From assembly GCF_003201595.1 (NCBI RefSeq), contig NZ_QJJS01000014.1, forward strand, positions 62,001 through 126,000: a stretch of 64,000 nucleotides of DNA, read 5' to 3'. The position numbers and the translations under genes were made by a program. The notes beneath the pieces are model-generated. The model did no database searches. It was not told the origin of the DNA and saw nothing but the letters and a program-made list of their open reading frames with translations. This stretch comes from Sphaerotilus hippei (lineage in GTDB: Bacteria; Pseudomonadota; Gammaproteobacteria; Burkholderiales; Burkholderiaceae_C). Positions 12,288 through 19,940 of this stretch are shown piece after piece. Positions within the stretch are counted from its first letter, which is position 1; every line of letters begins with the position of its first letter.

Positions 12288-12533
12288 ATGAGCACCGACA
12301 CCGACCTCATCCCCCTGCCGGCCACCCCGCCGGGCCGCTACCGCCACTACAAGGGCGGCGACTACGAAGTCATCGGCGTGGCCCGCCACAGCGAGACGCA
12401 GGAGCCGCTGGTCGTCTACCGCCCGCTGTACGACGACTCCGGCTGGTGGGTGCGCCCGCACGCGATGTTCTTCGGCACCGTGGAGATCGACGGCCGCAGC
12501 GTGCCGCGCTTCGCGCCGATGGCGGCCGGCTGA
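12288..12533 (+). CDS. DUF1653-family small protein
   Basis: The 81-residue protein has the DUF1653 core: GRYRHYKGGDYEVIGVARHS, a VVYRPLYDD motif and WVRPHAMFFG. Members are small beta-rich proteins of unknown function, often called KorB-like or SH3-like folds. The ATG at 12288 (MSTDTDLIPL) is preferred over in-frame upstream codons because the family core begins about 20 residues later and the longer N-terminus looks like noncoding sequence. It faces the MocR-type gene convergently. Confidence 0.8.
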   Translation: MSTDTDLIPLPATPPGRYRHYKGGDYEVIGVARHSETQEPLVVYRPLYDDSGWWVRPHAMFFGTVEIDGRSVPRFAPMAAG

Positions 12534-12579
12534 ACCCGCACCCACTCCCGGGCACCGGACACCCGCCCGGGCGCGGACC

Positions 12580-13914
12580 TCAGACGGGAGCCGCCTCGAT
12601 CACCCGCCGCACCCGCTCCAGGGCGGGCCGCAGCTGGTGCAGCTCGACCGAGCCGAGCGCCAGGCGCAGCGCATGCGGCACCTGGGCGGTGCTCGCGTAA
12701 GGCTCGGCCGTCGACACCAGGATGCCCTCGCGCAGCAGCGTCATCGCCACCTGGTCGGCACGGACCTCCTCGGCCAGGGGCAGCCAGGCGAAGTAGGACG
12801 CCGGGTGGCGCATCCATGCGAAGCCGGCGAACACCTCGGCGGCGATGCGCTGGCGGGCCCTCGCGTCGCGTCGCTTGGCCGCCTCGAGCCGGGTGACGGT
12901 GCCGTCGTCCAGCCAGCGGCAGGCCATCGCCGTCATCACGCCGGGCGTGTTCCAGGTGGTGGCACGGATGGCCCGCTCGATCCTCGACACCCACGGCGCC
13001 GGGGCCGCGACGAAGCCGACGCGCAAGCCGGTCGCCACGCTCTTGGACAGCCCCGAGACGTACACCGTCGCCTCCGGCGCCAGCGCGGCCAGCGGCGCGG
13101 GCGGATCGGCATCGAGGAAGGCGTAGGCCGCGTCCTCGATGAGCAGCAGGCCGTGCCGGCGCACGATCTCCACCAGCTGCCGCCGCCGGCCCGCCTCCAT
13201 CACCCAGCCCAGCGGGTTGTGCAGCGTCGGCATGGCGTAGACGGCCCGCACGTGGCGGCGCCGGCACCCGGCCTCCAGCACGTCCAGGTCCGGGCCCTGG
13301 CCCGCGGCGGGGATCGCCAGCAGTTCCAGGCGATGGGCCTCGGCGAGCACCTTGAAGCCCGGGTAGGTCAGCGCGTCGACCGCGACCACGTCGCCGGGCT
13401 GCAGCAGCGCCATCACCGTCGTCGCCAGCCCGTGCTGCGCCCCGTCGACGATGGCCACCTGCGACGCCGTCAGCGCCAGGCCGCGGCTCGCCAGGTGGCG
13501 CGCCACGGCGTCGCGCTCGTGGGGACGGCCGCCGTGCGGCTGGTAGCGCAGCAGCGCCTCCAGATCACCGCAGGACGCCAGCTCGCGCAGCGCCGAACGC
13601 AGCAGGTCGGCCTGGCCGGGCAGCGACGGGTGGTTGAAACCCAGGTCCGTCAGCCCCGGCGCGGCGGCGGGCCGGTCGATGCCCAGGCCGCGTGGCAGCG
13701 ACGTCTCGCGCACGAAGGTGCCACGCCCCTGCTCGCCGGTGACCAGGCCCATGGCCTCGAGCTCGGCATAGACACGGCTCGCGGTGACCAGCGCCAGGCC
13801 TTCCCTGGCGGCCAGCGCCCGGTGCGTGGGCAGGCGGGTGCCCGGCGCCAGACGGCCGCCCCGGATGTCGGCCGCCAGCGTGTCGACCAGCGTCTTGTAG
13901 CGAGCATGGGCCAT
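12580..13914 (-). CDS. MocR-type regulator: GntR DNA-binding domain fused to aminotransferase
   Basis: The 444-residue protein has a GntR winged helix (about residues 1-75, with GTRLPTHRALA and VTASRVYAELEAMGLV) followed by a fold-type-I aminotransferase domain. The PLP site is visible: MPTLHNPLG, LLIEDAAYAF and the Schiff-base Lys in SGLSKSVATGLRVGF. MocR proteins use the PLP domain as a sensor for PLP or amino-compound ligands. It is divergent from a broken DJ-1/PfpI gene, and a perfect dyad lies just upstream of its start. The original target may have been that now inactive gene. Confidence 0.9.
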   Translation of the reverse strand: MAHARYKTLVDTLAADIRGGRLAPGTRLPTHRALAAREGLALVTASRVYAELEAMGLVTGEQGRGTFVRETSLPRGLGIDRPAAAPGLTDLGFNHPSLPGQADLLRSALRELASCGDLEALLRYQPHGGRPHERDAVARHLASRGLALTASQVAIVDGAQHGLATTVMALLQPGDVVAVDALTYPGFKVLAEAHRLELLAIPAAGQGPDLDVLEAGCRRRHVRAVYAMPTLHNPLGWVMEAGRRRQLVEIVRRHGLLLIEDAAYAFLDADPPAPLAALAPEATVYVSGLSKSVATGLRVGFVAAPAPWVSRIERAIRATTWNTPGVMTAMACRWLDDGTVTRLEAAKRRDARARQRIAAEVFAGFAWMRHPASYFAWLPLAEEVRADQVAMTLLREGILVSTAEPYASTAQVPHALRLALGSVELHQLRPALERVRRVIEAAPV

Positions 13915-13931
13915 GCGTCAATGCATCCATG

Positions 13932-13947
13932 ACAATCATTTGATTGT
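13932..13947. promoter_or_regulatory. Dyad upstream of the MocR gene (candidate operator)
   Basis: A perfect inverted repeat ACAATCA-TT-TGATTGT sits 17 bases upstream of the MocR start codon, in a short AT-rich island within GC-rich surroundings. It lies between the regulator and the divergent DJ-1/PfpI remnant, where an autoregulatory operator would be expected. Binding by this regulator is inferred. Confidence 0.55.
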
Positions 13948-14277
13948 ATTGCTTGCGATGCCCAGAACAGCGTGGTGCTGGAAGCCCAGGCCACGCTGCA
14001 CGAGGCCTGCAGCGCCGACGTGGTCCTCGTGGGCAGCGGCCTGCAGACGCGTGAAGTCGCCGACGTGCTGGACCAGCCCTTCGTGGCCCGCGGCAACGTG
14101 GCCACCGCGGGCGGCTGCCTCGCGTCGGTCTACCTGGCCGCCTGGGTGATCGCCCGGCAGGAAGGGGTCGACGCGGCCCGCAGCGCGATCCACGACGTCG
14201 CCCCGGTGGGGGAGAAGGAGGAGCATGTCGAGCGGGCGATGCGCCACGTCATGCCCTTCCTCGGCGCGCCGGCCTGA
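13933..14277 (+). pseudogene. Remnant of a DJ-1/PfpI-family gene
   Basis: The open frame encodes the back end of a DJ-1/PfpI-type protein: ACDAQNSVVLEAQ, ADVVLVGSG and then ARGNVATAGGCLASVYLAAW, with APVGEKEEHVERAMRHVMPF at the end. There is an in-frame stop at 13930 and no start codon with a normal N-terminus. From family knowledge, the stretch between VLVGSGLQTREV and LDQPFVARGNV seems too short, as if the nucleophile-elbow region with the catalytic Cys had been lost. A GTG at 13972 could give a 101-residue fragment, but I regard the gene as inactivated by 5' truncation plus an internal deletion. Confidence 0.6.
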
Positions 14278-14326
14278 TCCCGCCGCGGCAGGGCTGGCGA
14301 ACGGGTGGAGCGGCGGGGCTGCCGCG

Positions 14327-14698
14327 CTAACGAGCGTGAAAAGGTGCGATCACCGTGACGTCAATGGCTTGACCATCACGCACGTAAGGCTGGTATTGCG
14401 CCTTCCATGCCGCCTTGACGAAAGCTTCATCCAGATTGGTGTGACCACTGGATTCCAGGCGATCGACTTTCTGCGCGCGGCCGTCGCTGTCGACATGGAT
14501 GCGCAGGACGCAGGTCCCGGCAGGCCGCCCGTTCGTGATGTTGTAGAAGTAAGAAATGGCCATGGGCTTGACCGGCTTCACCTCTTCGATGGCGACGACG
14601 GTCGCGGGCCACGGCACGCGTGCAGCCGGCGGGGTGGCACAACCCGCCAGCATGGCAACGCAGCACGCCAACGGCAGCGACACTTGCTTCAAGAACAT
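14327..14698 (-). CDS. Lipoprotein with TonB-like C-terminal domain
   Basis: The 123-residue protein starts MFLKQVSLPL at 14698 with a lipoprotein signal (lipobox LAGC, lipidated Cys about residue 20). The rest resembles a TonB C-terminal domain: GTCVLRIHVDSDGRAQKVDRLESSGH, then LDEAFVKAAWKAQYQPY. TonB proper has an N-terminal membrane anchor and a Pro-rich linker; here the domain is held by a lipid, so it is a periplasmic relative rather than an energy transducer. It stands alone, downstream of the dehydrogenase-like gene in the same direction. Its role is unknown. Confidence 0.75.
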   Translation of the reverse strand: MFLKQVSLPLACCVAMLAGCATPPAARVPWPATVVAIEEVKPVKPMAISYFYNITNGRPAGTCVLRIHVDSDGRAQKVDRLESSGHTNLDEAFVKAAWKAQYQPYVRDGQAIDVTVIAPFHAR

Positions 14699-14795
14699 TC
14701 CCTGTACTCCTCTTGTTGAAAAGTTCGCTGACGATGATGAACAGCCAGGACGCCCCACGTCCCACACAGATGCGGAGACAGACAGGAGCCGCCGT

Positions 14796-16109
14796 CTAGC
14801 CCGTCACCCGCCAGATCACGTTGCCCACGTCATCGGCCACCAGCAGGGAGGCGCGGTCGGGGCCGATGGCGACGCCGACGGGGCGGCCCCGGGAGACCGT
14901 CTCGTCGGGGGCCAGGAAGCCGGTGAGCAGGTCGCGCGGGGGGCCGGCCGGTCGACCGTCGACGAAGGGCACGAAGATCACCTTGTAGCCGCTGAGGGTG
15001 CTGCGGTTCCAGGAGCCGTGCTGGCCGATGACCATGCCGTCGGGGAAACCGGGCAGGGTGCCGGCGGGCAGCCAGCACAGGCCGAGCGAGGCGGTGTGGC
15101 CGCCCAGCGCGTAGTCGGGCTCGAGGGCCTGGGCCACGGCGACGGGGTCCTGCGGCACGCGGTCGTCGACGGTGCCGCCCCAGTAGCTGTAGGGCCAGCC
15201 GTAGAAGCCGCCGTCGCGCACGGAGGTGAGGTAGTCGGGCGGGGTCTCGTCGCCCAGGCCGTCCCGTTCGTTGACCACGGTCCAGAGCTGGCCGGTGGTG
15301 GGCTCCCAGGCCAGGCCGACGGGGTTGCGCAGCCCGGCGGCGAAGATGCGGCGGTGGCCGCTGACCAGGTCCAGCTCGTGGATGCAGGCGCGGTCGACCT
15401 CGGCGTCCAGGCCGTCCTCGCCGATGTTGCTGAGCGAGCCCACGCCGATGTAGAGCTGCTGGCCGTCGGCACTGGGCAGCAGGCTGCGGGTCCAGTGGCC
15501 GCCGGGCTTGAAGGTGGTCAGCAGGCGCCCCGGGGCGGCGAGGCGGGTCGCGCCGGTGGCATAAGGAAAGGCGAGCACGCCGTCGGTGTTGCCGACGTAG
15601 AAGGTCTCGCCCAGCAGCGCCATGCCGAAGGGCTGGCTCAGGCCTTCGAGCAAGGTGGTGCGGACCTCGGCCACGCCATCCCCGTCGGCGTCGCGCAGCA
15701 GCGTGATGCGGTTGGGGCTGATGCCGGCGGCCGCCGCACGTTTCATCGTGCTGACCATCGCGTAGTCGAACAGGGAGTTGACGGCACCGGGCAGGAAGCA
15801 GGCCTCGGAGACGGTGACGTCGCCGTTGGGCAGCACGAGCATCCAGCGTGGGTGGTCGAGGCCGGTGGCGTAGGCCTGCACCTGCAGGCCGGGCGCGGCC
15901 ACGGGCTTCTGCCCGGGACCCCAGCCCTGGGCGGTGGGCATCTTCAGCGTGGGCAGGCGGCCCTGCGGCCGGGCCTCGGGAATGGTGGGCGAGGGTCCCA
16001 TCGCCGGGCGGGGCGTGCTGCCGTGCAGCCGCCGCCACACGATGGCCGCCTCGCCGACCCGGGCGACCACCCGGGCCATCACCTGCGCCAGAACACCGGA
16101 TCCGCTCAT
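14796..16109 (-). CDS. Sorbosone/glucose dehydrogenase-like beta-propeller protein
   Basis: The 437-residue protein has the soluble PQQ glucose/sorbosone dehydrogenase fold. It shows repeated propeller blades with LDHPRWMLVLPNGDV, PFGMALLGETFYVGNTDGV, GLRNPVGLAWEPTTGQLW and GFYGWPYSYWG, a Gly-Trp pattern typical of the family. The start at 16109 is set by a perfect AGGAGG six bases upstream of the ATG. No clear signal peptide is visible, which is odd because these enzymes are usually periplasmic. PQQ binding is not proven by sequence. It would oxidise an aldose or similar substrate if active. Confidence 0.8.
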   Translation of the reverse strand: MSGSGVLAQVMARVVARVGEAAIVWRRLHGSTPRPAMGPSPTIPEARPQGRLPTLKMPTAQGWGPGQKPVAAPGLQVQAYATGLDHPRWMLVLPNGDVTVSEACFLPGAVNSLFDYAMVSTMKRAAAAGISPNRITLLRDADGDGVAEVRTTLLEGLSQPFGMALLGETFYVGNTDGVLAFPYATGATRLAAPGRLLTTFKPGGHWTRSLLPSADGQQLYIGVGSLSNIGEDGLDAEVDRACIHELDLVSGHRRIFAAGLRNPVGLAWEPTTGQLWTVVNERDGLGDETPPDYLTSVRDGGFYGWPYSYWGGTVDDRVPQDPVAVAQALEPDYALGGHTASLGLCWLPAGTLPGFPDGMVIGQHGSWNRSTLSGYKVIFVPFVDGRPAGPPRDLLTGFLAPDETVSRGRPVGVAIGPDRASLLVADDVGNVIWRVTG

Positions 16110-16172
16110 GCCACCCCTCCTGTTGTCTGCACGCATGTTAGGCGCAAGTGCGCCCGGCGCCGCGTCGTGAAC

Positions 16173-17189
16173 TCAAGCGGCCTTGCCGCCCCGCATCGCG
16201 TCATCCAGGTGCAGCACCGCCATCGCGTTGCTGGCGGTGGTCGCCAGGGTGTTGACGGTGCCGGTGCGCAGGCCGCCGAGCACGGCCGTGACCTTGCTCG
16301 ATTCGGCGGCGATGGCGATGACGTTGGGGATGCGGCGCAGGTCGGTCGCGCTCAGGCCGACCACGCGGCCCTGGATCGGCGTCATCGCGGGCTGGCCGTG
16401 GATGTCGATGAAGTCGTAGCCCATCATGTCGCCGACGGTGCCCACCCGCTTGGCCTCGGCGATCTCCTGGGCGCTGAACCAGCCCATGCGCACCATGTTG
16501 CTGTCCTCGCTCATGTCGCCGATGCCCACCAGCGCGACGTCGGCGCGGCGCGCCTTGTCCAGACTCTGGCGCACGGTGTCGTTCTCGAGCAGGGCGGTGC
16601 GCACGGCGGGGTCGTCGATCATCGCCGGCGCGTAGAGGGTCTCGCTCTCGCCGCCGAAGCGGGCGGCCAGGCGGCGGCAGATGTGGTCGGGGTTCATCGT
16701 CTCGCCACCGCGGTAGCTGCCGCCGATGGCGCAGACGAAGGTGGCCGCCCGGCGGGTCGCGCTCATCGCATGCTCGCTGACCGCGCTGACGTTGCGGCCC
16801 ATGCCGACGGCGACGATCGCGCCGTCGCTCAGGTTGCGGTCCAGCCAGGTGGCGACCAGGCCGGCCAGCAGCGCACGCTGCTTCTCCGGGTCCTGGTGGT
16901 CGACCGACAGCAGCGCCCGGCTGATGCCGAAGCGGCGCACCAGCTCACGCTCCAGGTCCACGGTGAGGGTCGGGTGGTGCTGCACCCGGATCTCGACGAT
17001 GCCCAGCTCCTGGGCCCGCTTGAGCATGCGGCCCACGGTGGCACGGCTGATGCCGAAGCGGCGCGACAGCTCCTCCTGCGTCTGCCCGTCGACGTAGTAC
17101 AGCGTGGCGATGCGGGTCAGCTCTTCCATCGACATGGACGAGGACGGGGCAGCGGTCTGCGGGGCACGGGGGCGAGGGGCTTCGGTCAT
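16173..17189 (-). CDS. SorC/DeoR-type sugar-binding transcriptional regulator
   Basis: The 338-residue protein has an N-terminal helix-turn-helix (about residues 20-60, YYVDGQTQEELSRRFGISRA and VGRMLKRAQELGIV) and a SorC-type sugar-phosphate-binding domain (about 75-330) with GMGRNVSAVSE and ADVALVGIGDM. This class includes EryD and SorC, which bind phosphorylated sugars. The start at 17189 (MTEAPRPRAP) is chosen; an N-terminal extension to 17243 reads like noncoding sequence. It is the second gene after rpiB and is divergent from dhaKL and the transketolase-transaldolase gene, which it probably regulates through the dyads at 17806-17973. Confidence 0.88.
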   Translation of the reverse strand: MTEAPRPRAPQTAAPSSSMSMEELTRIATLYYVDGQTQEELSRRFGISRATVGRMLKRAQELGIVEIRVQHHPTLTVDLERELVRRFGISRALLSVDHQDPEKQRALLAGLVATWLDRNLSDGAIVAVGMGRNVSAVSEHAMSATRRAATFVCAIGGSYRGGETMNPDHICRRLAARFGGESETLYAPAMIDDPAVRTALLENDTVRQSLDKARRADVALVGIGDMSEDSNMVRMGWFSAQEIAEAKRVGTVGDMMGYDFIDIHGQPAMTPIQGRVVGLSATDLRRIPNVIAIAAESSKVTAVLGGLRTGTVNTLATTASNAMAVLHLDDAMRGGKAA

Positions 17190-17255
17190 GGAGCGTGATT
17201 GTGCGCGAGGGCTCGCCACGGCGGCCCCGGCGCACACCAGCACCCCGGGCGAGGC

Positions 17256-17705
17256 TCAGCGGCGGCGCAGGCGGTCCTCGTGGGCCGACAGCGCATCCAG
17301 CTTCGATTGCGAACGCGGTTCGAAGGAACTGCCGATGAAGGCCTGCACGATGGCCTTGGCCAGCTCCACTCCCACGACGCGCGCACCGATCGTGATGATC
17401 TGGGCGTCGTTGCTCTTGCTGGCACGCTCGGCCGAATAGGTGTCGTGGGCCTGCGCGGCGCGGATGCCCGGCACCTTGTTGGCCGAGATCGCCATGCCGA
17501 TGCCGGTGCCGCAGAACAGCAGGCCACGCTCGGCCTCGCCGCGCGCCACGCCTTCGGCCAGCGCCACGCCGATGTCGGGGTAGAGCACCGGGGCGTTGTC
17601 GTGCGTGCCGTAGTCCTGCACCTCGTGGCCCTGGGCGGTCAGCTCGGCCTTGATGGCGTCCTTCATCTGGCAGGCGGCTTCGTCGCAGCCGATGGCGATC
17701 TTCAT
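17256..17705 (-). CDS. rpiB: RpiB-type sugar-phosphate isomerase
   Basis: The 149-residue protein is of RpiB/LacAB family length. It begins MKIAIGCDEAACQMKDAI, with the catalytic Cys in LLFCGTGIGMAISANKVPGIRAA and the phosphate-binding DTYSAERASKSNDAQIITIGAR region. RpiB enzymes interconvert ribose-5-P and ribulose-5-P, but relatives act on allose-6-P or erythrulose-4-P. Location beside a SorC regulator, a dihydroxyacetone-type kinase and a transketolase-transaldolase suggests use of a tetrose or triose ketose. The regulator gene follows after 66 bases in the same operon. Confidence 0.88.
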   Translation of the reverse strand: MKIAIGCDEAACQMKDAIKAELTAQGHEVQDYGTHDNAPVLYPDIGVALAEGVARGEAERGLLFCGTGIGMAISANKVPGIRAAQAHDTYSAERASKSNDAQIITIGARVVGVELAKAIVQAFIGSSFEPRSQSKLDALSAHEDRLRRR

Positions 17706-17744
17706 GACGGGTCTCCTGTGGGATGCCCGGCGCCCGCAGCGCAC

Positions 17745-18048
17745 TGAGCATCTGATCTGTTGGTGAGCGGATTAGCGCATGCATCTTGCGCATTTGTCAA
17801 ACGCATGATCATGTGATCACAGCCAGCAGACCCATCGCTCGGCGGCAGCTGAAGTCGATTTCCCTATGAAAGGCCTTTGAAAAGGGTGGTCACCGGGTAT
17901 TCCCTGAGCCCATTCTCACGCAGCTTCAGGACTCACTCGCTTGCGCATCCGCTCATCATCAAATACATTTGATCAACATCAGAGCCCATGACCGAGCCGC
18001 GCCCATGTCAGCATCGGCCGCGCCGGCAGCCCCCAGGAGACAACCCCC
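17745..18048. promoter_or_regulatory. 304-bp divergent intergenic region with several dyads
   Basis: No gene is present here. The region is less GC-rich than its surroundings. It contains TGATCA-TG-TGATCA (17806-17819), a perfect inverted repeat ATCAAAT-AC-ATTTGAT (17958-17973) and two direct copies of CTTGCGCAT (17785-17793 and 17940-17948). It must hold the promoters of rpiB-regulator (minus) and dhaKL (plus). The sites are the obvious candidates for binding of the SorC-type regulator. Confidence 0.65.
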
Positions 18049-19806
18049 ATGGCCCTCAATCGTGTCATCAACAACCCCGACCTCGTCGTCGAAGACATGC
18101 TCACCGGCTGGCTGCATGCCCATGCCGACAGCGTCTGCGCGACCGACGAGAACCCGCGCGTGGTCAAGCGGGTGCAGTCGCCCGAGGCCGGCAAGGTCGG
18201 CGTGGTGACGGGCGGTGGCTCGGGCCATGAGCCGGCGTTCATCGGTTACGTCGGCGACGGCATGGTCGACGCGGTGGCGATCGGCGAGATCTTCTCGTCG
18301 CCCACCGCCCGCAGCTTCCTCGACGCGATGCGCGCGGCCGACGGCGGCGCGGGCGTGGCCTGCCTGTACGGCAACTACGCCGGCGACAACATGAACGTCA
18401 AGATGGCCATCCAGATGGCCGAGCGCGAGGGCATCGTCGTGCGCACCGTGGTGGCCAACGACGACGTGCCATCCGCGCCCAAGGGCGACGAGGCCCGCCG
18501 CCGCGGCGTGGCCGGCGAGATCTTCCTGTGGAAGGTGGGCGCGGCCAAGGCGGCCCAGGGCGCCAGCCTCGACGAGGTGATCGCCGCGTCGCGCAAGGCC
18601 ATCGACCGCACGCGCAGCATCGGCATCGGCCTGTCGGCCTGCGTGATCCCGGCGGTGGGCCACGCCAACTTCACGATCGAGCACGGCACGATGGAAGTCG
18701 GCATCGGCCACCACGGCGAGCCCGGCATCGACGTGCGCGCCACCGCCAGCGCGGCCGAGATGGCCGAGATGATGTTGAAGGTGGTGCTGCCGGATCTGCC
18801 CTTCGGCCGCGGTGACCGCGTCGCGGTGCTGGTGTCGGGCCTGGGCGCCACGCCGCTGATGGAGCAGTACATCCTGTACGGCGAGATCCGCAAACGCCTG
18901 GCCGAGCAAGGCATCACGGTGGCCTTCAACCAGGTCGGCAACCTGTTCACCTCGCTGGAGATGATGGGCGTGACGCTGACGCTGATGCAGCTCGACGAGG
19001 AGCTGGAAGCCTGCCTGAAGCACCCCTGCCACTGCGTGGGACTGACGGTGGCGGGCCAGGCTTCGGCCGGCCGCGCCTACACCGGCTCGGCCACGGCGCG
19101 AGCGAGCGGTCCGGTGGCCACGCGCGCTGCAGTCGCCGCACGCACCGCGGTCGGCCCGGCGCTCGCGCTGGAAAGCACCGGCGCCCTGGTGCGCGACCTG
19201 ATCGACACCATCGTCGCCAACCGCCAGTACCTCAGCGACATCGACGGCCTGATCGGCGACGGCGACCACGGCATCAACATGGCCAAGGGCTTCACCGGCT
19301 GCGGCACGCGGCTCGACGCGCTGGGCGACGCGGCGCAGTCGCTGCCCGCCGCGCTGGAGCAGCTGTCCAAGGCGCTGATGGACGACATCGGCGGCTCGAT
19401 GGGCCCGCTCTACGGCAACTTCTTCCTCGGCTTCGTCAACACGCTGGAGCCGCACACCCTGCTGGACGCGGCGCTGTTCGGTGATGCGCTGGCCGCGGCG
19501 GTCGCCAACGTGCAGGCCATGGGCAACGCCCAGGTCGGCGACAAGACGCTGATGGACACGCTGATCCCGGCGCTGGCGGCGTTCCAGGCCGCGCATGCGG
19601 GCGGCGCCGACTTCAGCGCCGCCTTGTCCGCGATGAGCGCGGCGGCCGAGGCTGGCAAGGATTCCACGAAGGCGCTGCAGGCCCGCATCGGCCGCTCGGC
19701 CCGGCTGGGGCCGCGCTCGATCGGCGTGCTCGATGCCGGCGCCACCTCGTGCTGCCTGATCCTGCAGACGCTGGCGCGCTCGCTGCAGCAGCGCCTGGCG
19801 GGCTGA
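18049..19806 (+). CDS. Fused dihydroxyacetone kinase (DhaK and DhaL domains)
   Basis: The 585-residue ATP-type kinase has an N-terminal DhaK domain (about 1-330) with [22 protein letters not shown] and the substrate-linking His in GHHGEPG (about H222). Its C-terminal DhaL domain (about 370-580) carries the ATP-magnesium aspartates in [14 protein letters not shown] (about residues 404-406) and [10 protein letters not shown]. It phosphorylates dihydroxyacetone or a related ketose such as erythrulose. A CAGGAGACAAC ribosome-binding site precedes ATG 18049. It is first in an operon with the transketolase-transaldolase gene. Confidence 0.93.
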   Translation: MALNRVINNPDLVVEDMLTGWLHAHADSVCATDENPRVVKRVQSPEAGKVGVVTGGGSGHEPAFIGYVGDGMVDAVAIGEIFSSPTARSFLDAMRAADGGAGVACLYGNYAGDNMNVKMAIQMAEREGIVVRTVVANDDVPSAPKGDEARRRGVAGEIFLWKVGAAKAAQGASLDEVIAASRKAIDRTRSIGIGLSACVIPAVGHANFTIEHGTMEVGIGHHGEPGIDVRATASAAEMAEMMLKVVLPDLPFGRGDRVAVLVSGLGATPLMEQYILYGEIRKRLAEQGITVAFNQVGNLFTSLEMMGVTLTLMQLDEELEACLKHPCHCVGLTVAGQASAGRAYTGSATARASGPVATRAAVAARTAVGPALALESTGALVRDLIDTIVANRQYLSDIDGLIGDGDHGINMAKGFTGCGTRLDALGDAAQSLPAALEQLSKALMDDIGGSMGPLYGNFFLGFVNTLEPHTLLDAALFGDALAAAVANVQAMGNAQVGDKTLMDTLIPALAAFQAAHAGGADFSAALSAMSAAAEAGKDSTKALQARIGRSARLGPRSIGVLDAGATSCCLILQTLARSLQQRLAG

Positions 19807-19851
19807 CGCCGGCCGCATCGCCCAGCCCCCGTTTCCCTCCCGATCCGAACG

Positions 19852-19884
19852 GCCCCGCAGGCCGCCGATGCGGCCCTGCGGGGC
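19852..19884 (+). terminator. Strong hairpin between dhaKL and the transketolase-transaldolase gene
   Basis: A stem built from GCCCCGCAGGCCGC and its near-perfect complement (one bulged C) with loop CGAT lies in the 134-base gap between the two genes. No T-run follows. It may partially terminate or act as a transcript-stabilising element that lowers downstream expression relative to dhaKL. Whether it terminates is uncertain. Confidence 0.5.
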
Positions 19885-19940
19885 GTCCGCTCGTCCCTGT
19901 CCGACCCGCTCCTCTGCCTCCACCTGCCGGAATCCATCGC

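Noticed and set aside
17206-17714. Other open frames around the rpiB gene, including a plus-strand one
   Set aside because: They overlap the clear RpiB coding sequence and show no conserved motif.
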